A model generated the notes under the pieces. It ran no database searches, had not been told where the DNA came from, and saw nothing but the letters and a program-made list of their open reading frames with translations. A DNA stretch of 64,000 bases from LMUY01 sp965199555 (GTDB taxonomy: Bacteria; Pseudomonadota; Alphaproteobacteria; Acetobacterales; Acetobacteraceae), in assembly GCA_965199555.1 (NCBI GenBank), contig CBDASJ010000015.1, forward strand, positions 186,001-250,000. Reading direction: 5' to 3'. A program made the translations under genes and the position numbers. How positions within the stretch are numbered: the stretch's first letter is position 1; every line of letters begins with the position of its first letter. This document shows positions 58,888 through 64,000 of this stretch, one piece after another.

Positions 58888-60998
58888 GCCTGCTCCCCCA
58901 TCTGTTGATCGAAGGCCGCGACCACGTGGTCGGGCGTTAAAGGCATTCGCCGCACGCGCACGCCCAGTGCGGCCGAAACGGCATTGGCGATGGCGGCGGC
59001 GGTCGGGCCGACCGACGCTTCCCCCGCCCCCATCGAAGGGGCGGAGGAAGGCACGATGTGCACGGCGACGGCGGGCACCTCGGAGAAGGTCAGGATCGCA
59101 TAGTCCTCCCAGGAGGTGCTGGTGACCCGGTGCGCATCGAAGCGCACGGCTTCCTTCAGCACCCAACTGGTGGCCTGGATCGCACCGCCCTCCATTTGGT
59201 TGGCGACCCCATCGGCGTCGATGACGATCCCCACGTCGCAGGCGATGGTCAGGCGGCACACGCGGATCACGTCCGCCGCCTCGATGTCCGCCACCACCGC
59301 GCAATACGCGTTGGTGTTCTTGTAGCGGGCATAAGCCATGCCGCGGCCCATCCCTTCCGGCAACGGCGTGCCCCAACCTGATTGGCAGGCCGCCCGCTCG
59401 ATCACCGCGCGCGCCCGCGGGTCGGTGGTGTGGCGCAGGCGGTAGGCAATCGGGTCGGTTCCGAACTGCTGGGCCAACTGGTCCATCATCTGCTCGGCGG
59501 CGAACACGTTCAGCAGCGCCCCCAATGCCCGCATGGCGGACGCGCGCAGCGGCATGGACAGCACGCGGTGGTCGGTGATGGACCACGCGGGCAGGTCATA
59601 GGACGGGGCGGCGTTGCGGTCGGCCCCGCCCCCCACGGCACGCGCTGCGTTGATCGCCGGCTGGCGCTCGAACGGCGGATCGAGCGACCATGCGCCGAGC
59701 AGCGCCGGGCTGCTGCCGCGTCCGGGCCGGGTGCTGTGGCCGTTGCTCCAGATTGTGTGGCGCCAGTCGACGATGCTGCCGTCGGCGTCGAGGTCGGCTT
59801 CCAGCGCCACGGCCATGGCCGGACTGAACGGTGCCCAACCCAGCTCATCGGCGCGCGACCACTGCACGCGCACGGGACGGCCCCCCGCGTGACGTGCCAG
59901 GAAGGCGGCGTCGAAGGCGACGTCGTCCGCCGGGTTGTGGCCGTAGCAGCCGGAGCCTTCCACGTGCTGCACGACCACCTGGTCCGGCTCGATCCGCAAC
60001 GCCAGCGCGAGGTCCCGGCGCTGATTGAAGACAGATTGCGTGTGCGACCACACGGCCAGCCGTGCGCCATCCCACTGCGCGAGCGCGCAGGAAGGGCCGA
60101 TCGACGCATGGGCGAGGTATGGTTTGGCAAACTCCGCGCGGACCGTGCGGGCGACTGGCGGCTGGTTGCTGCCGACGGGCTGGCCGTTATGGGCGACGTG
60201 GCTGGTGTCCGCTGGCTGGCTCCGCAGCCACGCCGCCAGCCCGTCCGCATCCGGCAGGCCGTCCGGCGCGGTCCAATGGCAAGCGGCGGCAAGTGCGGCG
60301 GCGGCAGCCTCGGCCGTCTGCTCCGTTTCCGCGACTACACCCAACAGCGAGCCATCCCGGACGATTGCGACGACGCCGCGGCAGGCGCGGGCGGCATCGG
60401 GCGGCATCGAAACCAACTGCGCGCCTGGACCGGGCGGGCGCACCATCCGCCCATGCAGCATGTTTGGCAGCACCAGGTCGTGGATGAAGCGTGGGCGGCC
60501 GAACACCTTGTCCGGCAGGTCGAGCCGCGGAAGGCCCGGCCCTGGTTCCGCCACTGCCACGGGAACGCCGGTCGCGTCCCGATCCAGCAACGCGTCGTCG
60601 GCCAACTCCCAATAGCTGGTTTCCTGACCGGAGGGTGTGGCGATCTTGCCTTGCGTGATGCCCAGCGTGCTGGCCACCACGCCCAGGCGTTCTGCCGCGC
60701 GGGCCAGGTAGATAGCCCGGGCTTCGGTGCAAACCTGGCGCAAGGCCGCGCCGGAATCCTGGACCGACAGGCTTCCGGAGGTGACGCCCTCATCGGGGCT
60801 CCGATCCGTGCCGGCCGGCATCATCCGCACCTGGTCCGCGCGCAAGCCCAGCGTGCCGGCCGCGATCTGCGCCAGCGCGGTGAGGATGCCCTGGCCGAGC
60901 TCTACCTTGCCGGAATACACCGCCGCCCAGCCGGCCGGATGCAGGCGCAGCCATTGGCCCAGGCGCGGGTTGCCGCGCAGCGCCGCCGGCAGCGTCAT
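58884..60998 (-). CDS. Molybdenum hydroxylase large subunit (IorB/NicB type)
   Basis: A 704-residue molybdopterin subunit of the isoquinoline 1-oxidoreductase/nicotinate dehydrogenase group. ATG 60998 overlaps the iron-sulfur subunit stop. Landmarks: VYSGKVELGQGILTALAQIAAGTL, LSVQDSGAALRQVCTEARAIYL, HVEGSGCYGHNPADDVAFDAAFLARH and, near the end, VGPTAAAIANAVSAALGVRVRRMPLTPDHV. It hydroxylates an N-heterocyclic or aldehyde substrate with electrons leaving through the 2Fe-2S subunit. Such enzymes lack a FAD subunit and use cytochromes. Confidence 0.92.
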   Translation of the reverse strand: MTLPAALRGNPRLGQWLRLHPAGWAAVYSGKVELGQGILTALAQIAAGTLGLRADQVRMMPAGTDRSPDEGVTSGSLSVQDSGAALRQVCTEARAIYLARAAERLGVVASTLGITQGKIATPSGQETSYWELADDALLDRDATGVPVAVAEPGPGLPRLDLPDKVFGRPRFIHDLVLPNMLHGRMVRPPGPGAQLVSMPPDAARACRGVVAIVRDGSLLGVVAETEQTAEAAAAALAAACHWTAPDGLPDADGLAAWLRSQPADTSHVAHNGQPVGSNQPPVARTVRAEFAKPYLAHASIGPSCALAQWDGARLAVWSHTQSVFNQRRDLALALRIEPDQVVVQHVEGSGCYGHNPADDVAFDAAFLARHAGGRPVRVQWSRADELGWAPFSPAMAVALEADLDADGSIVDWRHTIWSNGHSTRPGRGSSPALLGAWSLDPPFERQPAINAARAVGGGADRNAAPSYDLPAWSITDHRVLSMPLRASAMRALGALLNVFAAEQMMDQLAQQFGTDPIAYRLRHTTDPRARAVIERAACQSGWGTPLPEGMGRGMAYARYKNTNAYCAVVADIEAADVIRVCRLTIACDVGIVIDADGVANQMEGGAIQATSWVLKEAVRFDAHRVTSTSWEDYAILTFSEVPAVAVHIVPSSAPSMGAGEASVGPTAAAIANAVSAALGVRVRRMPLTPDHVVAAFDQQMGEQA

Positions 60999-61444
60999 GC
61001 CGCCGCCGCCAGCACCGCGCGCACGATGCGATTGTGCGCCCCGCAGCGGCAAAGGTTACGGTCCAGCGCTTGTCGCACCTCCGGTTCGGTTGGTTTTGGC
61101 ACGCGTTGCAGCAACCCGGCGGCGCTGATCAGGATGCCTGCCAGGCAGTAGCCACATTGGCCTGCTTGGTGCGCCAGGAACGCCGTTTGTAAGGGGTGCG
61201 GCCGTTCGGCCGTGCCCAGCCCTTCCACCGTGAGGACCGTCTTATCCGCCACAGCCCAAAGCGGCAGCGTGCAGGATGGCTGCGCAACGCCATCCACCAA
61301 CACCATGCAGGCGCCGCACTGCCCGGCGCCGCAGCCGAAGCGGCTGCCGGTCAGCCCCAGCGTGGTGCGCAGCGTGTCCAGCAGGGTCGCGTCCTCCGGC
61401 AAGGCCAGTGAAACGCGCGCACCGTTGACGGTCAGCGCGATCAA
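60995..61444 (-). CDS. 2Fe-2S subunit of molybdenum hydroxylase (IorA type)
   Basis: A 149-residue protein starting at TTG 61444 (no other start in frame). N-terminal plant-type cluster: CGAGQCGACMVLVDG and a further Cys in QPSC; C-terminal cluster: GQCGYCLAGILI and NLCRCGAHNRIVRAV. Both 2Fe-2S groups are complete. It pairs with the large subunit encoded next (ATGA overlap) and passes electrons out of the molybdenum centre. Confidence 0.95.
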   Translation of the reverse strand: MIALTVNGARVSLALPEDATLLDTLRTTLGLTGSRFGCGAGQCGACMVLVDGVAQPSCTLPLWAVADKTVLTVEGLGTAERPHPLQTAFLAHQAGQCGYCLAGILISAAGLLQRVPKPTEPEVRQALDRNLCRCGAHNRIVRAVLAAAA

Positions 61445-61450
61445 GGCTGC

Positions 61451-62422
61451 CTACCGACCGGCCGTGGCGCCGGAAAGCTTCACGACCTTGGCCCACTTGG
61501 CGATATCCGCGTCCATGAAGGTGCGGAAGGCGGCCGGTTGCATGGTCATCGGGATAGCCCCGTTCTTGCCCCAGGCTGCCTTCACCTCCGGACTGGCGAC
61601 GACGTCGCTTACCACCTTGTTCAAGCGATCCACGATCTGGGGCGGCGTGTCCTTGGGCGCGACGATCCCCAACCAGATCGTCGCCTCGTAGCCCGCCACC
61701 GTTTCCGCGACCGTCGGCAATCCAGACAGCATGTCGGATCGCGTTTTGCCCGTGGTCGCCAAGGCGACGACTTTGCCTTCCTTGATAAAGCTGGCCATCG
61801 TCGTCGTGGCGTCAAACATCAGATCGACTTGGCCGCTGATCACGTCGACGCGGGCTGGGCTGCTTCCCTTGTAGGGGACATGCAGGATGTCCACCCCGGC
61901 CATCTGCTTAAACAATTCGCCGGCCATGTGGTACGGCGTGCCGGGCCCGGACGATGCGTAGCTGAGGTCGCCAGGCTTGGCCTTCGCACGTGCGATCAAT
62001 TCCGCGACGGTTTTCACGCCCAATTCAGGCCGCGTCACCAGCACCAAGTCCGAGTCGTTGATAGGAGCGACCGGTACGAAGTCGGTCATCAGCTTGTAAG
62101 GCTTCTTGGGGAACAACGTCTCATTGACCGTTTGGGTATTGGAGATCAGCAGCAGGGTGTACCCATCGGCTGGGGCGTTCTTGACGAATTCCGTGCCGAT
62201 GATCGCCCCGGCGCCTGGCCGGTCGTCCACGATAAAGGATTGGCCCAGCGCCGCCTGTAGCGGCGGCGCCAGCAGTCGCGCATAAACGTCCGCCGAACCG
62301 CCAGCAGCGAACGGCACGATGATCGTCACCGGACGGCTTGGATAGGCATCGGCTGCCCACACGGGACGTGCGGCTGCGGATGCGGCGAGGACCAATGCGG
62401 CCCGGCGGGTCAGAGTATGCAT
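61451..62422 (-). CDS. Bug/TctC family exported substrate-binding protein
   Basis: A 323-residue receptor. ATG 62422 follows AAGGAAAC. Signal MHTLTRRAALVLAASAAARPVWA (twin-arginine-like). Mature start YPSRPVTIIVPFAAGGSADVYAR, DDRPGAGAIIGTEFVKNAPADGYTLL and VPYKGSSPARVDVISGQVDLMFD are the Bug family landmarks. It feeds the TctA/TctB permease encoded 3 kb further down the same operon; the molybdenum enzyme genes lie in between. Confidence 0.94.
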   Translation of the reverse strand: MHTLTRRAALVLAASAAARPVWAADAYPSRPVTIIVPFAAGGSADVYARLLAPPLQAALGQSFIVDDRPGAGAIIGTEFVKNAPADGYTLLLISNTQTVNETLFPKKPYKLMTDFVPVAPINDSDLVLVTRPELGVKTVAELIARAKAKPGDLSYASSGPGTPYHMAGELFKQMAGVDILHVPYKGSSPARVDVISGQVDLMFDATTTMASFIKEGKVVALATTGKTRSDMLSGLPTVAETVAGYEATIWLGIVAPKDTPPQIVDRLNKVVSDVVASPEVKAAWGKNGAIPMTMQPAAFRTFMDADIAKWAKVVKLSGATAGR

Positions 62423-62469
62423 GGAAGGGTTTCCTTTGTTGCTGCGCCCCTTGTGCCGGGGCGTCTGCA

Positions 62470-63342
62470 CTAATTGGCAATGGTGTTGGTCAGCGTCCCG
62501 AGCTTGTCGATGCTGATCGTCATCGTGTCGCCCACCTTCAGGAAGCGGGGCGGCTTGAAGCCGATGCCGACGCCGGCTGGCGTGCCGGTGGCAATCACGT
62601 CACCCGGCTGCAGCGTGATGCCGGCCGAGATGGTGGCGATGATGGTGGGAATGTCGAAGATCAGGTCGCACGTGTTGGCGTCCTGCCGCAGCTCCCCGTT
62701 GATCCAGCACTTGACGTTGAGGTTCGCCGGATCGCCCACCTCATCAGCCGTCACCACCCACGGCCCCATGGGGCAGAACGTGTCCATCGACTTGCCGATG
62801 AACCATTGCCGATGCTTTTGCTGCAGGTCGCGCGCCGTCACGTCGTTGACGATGGTGTAGCCCCATACATGGTCGAGGGCAGTCGCCTTGCTGATGCCCC
62901 GGCCCGGCTTGCCGATGATCACGGCCAGTTCCGCTTCGTAGTCGAGCTGCTCGGTCAGGTGGGAAAAGGCGTGCACGGGCGCCCCGTTCGCCACCACGGT
63001 GGAAGCCGGCTTGGTGAAGATGACCGGGTAGTCGGGCGCCAACTCCCCCTTCGCAGCGGAGGTGTCGAAGCCGGAGTTGGCGAACTCCTTGGCGTGCTCG
63101 TGGTAGTTCTTGCCGACGCAGAACACGTTACGCCGGGGGTGAGGGATCGGCGCCAGCACCGGATGATTGTTCAGCGCCGTCCATTGCGTGACGGCGGGGA
63201 AGGAGGGTGCTGCGGCGATAAGGTCCACCAGATCGCCCGCGAAACCCGACACCAGGCTGGCAACCGGACAGAAGCTGGCCCCATCAGGCGAGATGATGGC
63301 AGGCTGTGCGCGGCCTTCAAGTTCCAGCGTGGCAAATCGCAT
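62470..63342 (-). CDS. Fumarylacetoacetate hydrolase family protein
   Basis: A 290-residue FAH-fold enzyme. ATG 63342 has GAGGA 6 bases upstream; TTG 63354 is less likely. Features: NVFCVGKNYHEHAKEF, PVIFTKPASTVVANG, LDYEAELAVIIGK (ExE metal ligands), GYTIVNDVTARDLQ and GDVIATGTPAGVG. Members hydrolyse C-C bonds or decarboxylate/tautomerise beta-diketo acids in aromatic breakdown. First gene of the operon, divergent from the GntR regulator. Confidence 0.92.
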   Translation of the reverse strand: MRFATLELEGRAQPAIISPDGASFCPVASLVSGFAGDLVDLIAAAPSFPAVTQWTALNNHPVLAPIPHPRRNVFCVGKNYHEHAKEFANSGFDTSAAKGELAPDYPVIFTKPASTVVANGAPVHAFSHLTEQLDYEAELAVIIGKPGRGISKATALDHVWGYTIVNDVTARDLQQKHRQWFIGKSMDTFCPMGPWVVTADEVGDPANLNVKCWINGELRQDANTCDLIFDIPTIIATISAGITLQPGDVIATGTPAGVGIGFKPPRFLKVGDTMTISIDKLGTLTNTIAN

Positions 63343-63445
63343 GGCGTTCCTCAATTGGTTGTATTGGTCGCGATGTGGACGTGGTAGCGGTTCTGAGTTG
63401 TGAGGTCAAACAAGGTGTTACAACGACCCAATCGAAACCAATCCC

Positions 63446-64000
63446 ATGAATGATCAGAGCTACGCCTTGAAGGCGTCACTGCTGGCCGACCTTCGGGGCG
63501 CCCGATGGGGGCCCGGCGAGCGTTTGCCGACGGAGCGGCAACTCTGCTTGGACCACAAGGTGGGCCGCGCCGCAGTGCGTCGGGCGTTGGCGGAGATCAA
63601 GCAATTGGGGCTGATCACCCAAACCGTCGGCAGCGGCACCTACGTGTCCCAGCGGGCCGCTGCACAGCCGGTGCCCCCAGTCCTCAGCCCGGCCACGCTG
63701 ATGGAAGCGCGGCTGGCGCTGGAGCCCGCGCTGGTTCCGCTCATCATCCGCAACGCCACGGCGGCCGATTTCGCCGCACTTGATGCGTGCTGTGGCGCAG
63801 GCGACGGAGCGCGGACGCTGGAGGCTTTCGAGCAGGCGGATGGCGAATTCCATCTCCTCCTGGCCCATGCCGCCCATAACGACTTCCTGGTCATAATGGC
63901 GGAGCAAACCTCACAGGCGCGCAACACCGCGGAATGGGGCGGCCTGAAGCGCCGCAGCGCAACGGTGGAGCGCCGGCGCATCTATGCGCGGCAGCACAGA
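63446..64000 (+). CDS. GntR family (FadR/FCD type) regulator, cut by window end
   Basis: The frame from ATG 63446 is open to the edge (185 residues seen). The N-terminal winged helix reads WGPGERLPTERQLCLDHKVG, then RAAVRRALAEIKQLGLITQT and GSGTYVS, the GntR signature. The FCD effector domain starts LMEARLALEPALVPLIIRNAT and includes EQADGEFHLLLAHAAHNDFL with metal/ligand Asp and His residues. Divergent from the FAH-Tct operon over 103 bases, it probably represses it; TTGTGAGGTCAAACAA (63399-63414) there is a weak candidate half-symmetric site. Confidence 0.92.
   Translation, partial: MNDQSYALKASLLADLRGARWGPGERLPTERQLCLDHKVGRAAVRRALAEIKQLGLITQTVGSGTYVSQRAAAQPVPPVLSPATLMEARLALEPALVPLIIRNATAADFAALDACCGAGDGARTLEAFEQADGEFHLLLAHAAHNDFLVIMAEQTSQARNTAEWGGLKRRSATVERRRIYARQHR

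Overview
The window is GC-rich, densely coded chromosomal DNA with many 4-base start/stop overlaps and no gene-free stretch longer than about 210 bases. The codon use, the integrase type, the selenocysteine locus and the many ABC, TTT and xanthine-dehydrogenase-family genes suggest an alphaproteobacterium. Acetobacteraceae or a relative in Rhodospirillales is my best guess from gene style, not from a marker gene.

Layout: 1-1435 is the 3' part of an aromatic-ring FAD monooxygenase and a MarR regulator. 1543-5318 is a tRNA-Lys(CUU) followed by a small integrative remnant: a secreted beta-helix protein, a tyrosine recombinase, two small proteins and a decayed malate/lactate dehydrogenase tail. 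5332-9657 holds a copper P-type ATPase divergent from a GH15 glucoamylase/trehalase-like enzyme. 9801-20323 is one long operon: a dipeptide-type ABC transporter with two tandem paralogous binding proteins, then a cysteine hydrolase, an asparaginase-fold enzyme with altered substrate-binding residues, and an AtzG/AtzE-like amidase pair. 20504-28036 is a second catabolic cluster: a dihydroxyphthalate-decarboxylase-like protein, an SsuABC/TauABC-type transporter, aspartate dehydrogenase and an orphan molybdenum hydroxylase large subunit.

28040-38660 contains miscellaneous and stress genes: a YdjM-like membrane protein, a dienelactone hydrolase, a TelA plus YbjQ cluster, an NhaP antiporter, a YghU-like oxidoreductase, DUF3297, xylulokinase and a fatty acid desaturase. 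39297-49667 is the clearest system in the window. It is a compact selenocysteine locus (selD, then selA-selB-selC) beside a selenocysteine-containing formate dehydrogenase. The in-frame UGA at 46760 and a bacterial SECIS hairpin are both directly readable, and the electron-transfer subunits are encoded divergently.

49681-56133 has a 2-methylfumaryl-CoA isomerase-like CoA transferase, tRNA-Ser(GCU), a TetR regulator divergent from two SnoaL-like genes, a di-haem peroxidase with a cupredoxin, and a chemoreceptor. 56194-63342 is a seven-gene minus-strand operon: FAH-family hydrolase, Bug binding protein, IorA/IorB-type molybdenum hydroxylase, ModA-like protein and TctB/TctA. It is probably controlled by the divergent FadR-type GntR regulator that runs off the right edge. 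Overall the region looks like accessory catabolic chromosome, dominated by uptake systems coupled to hydrolases and molybdenum enzymes, plus formate respiration dependent on selenium.
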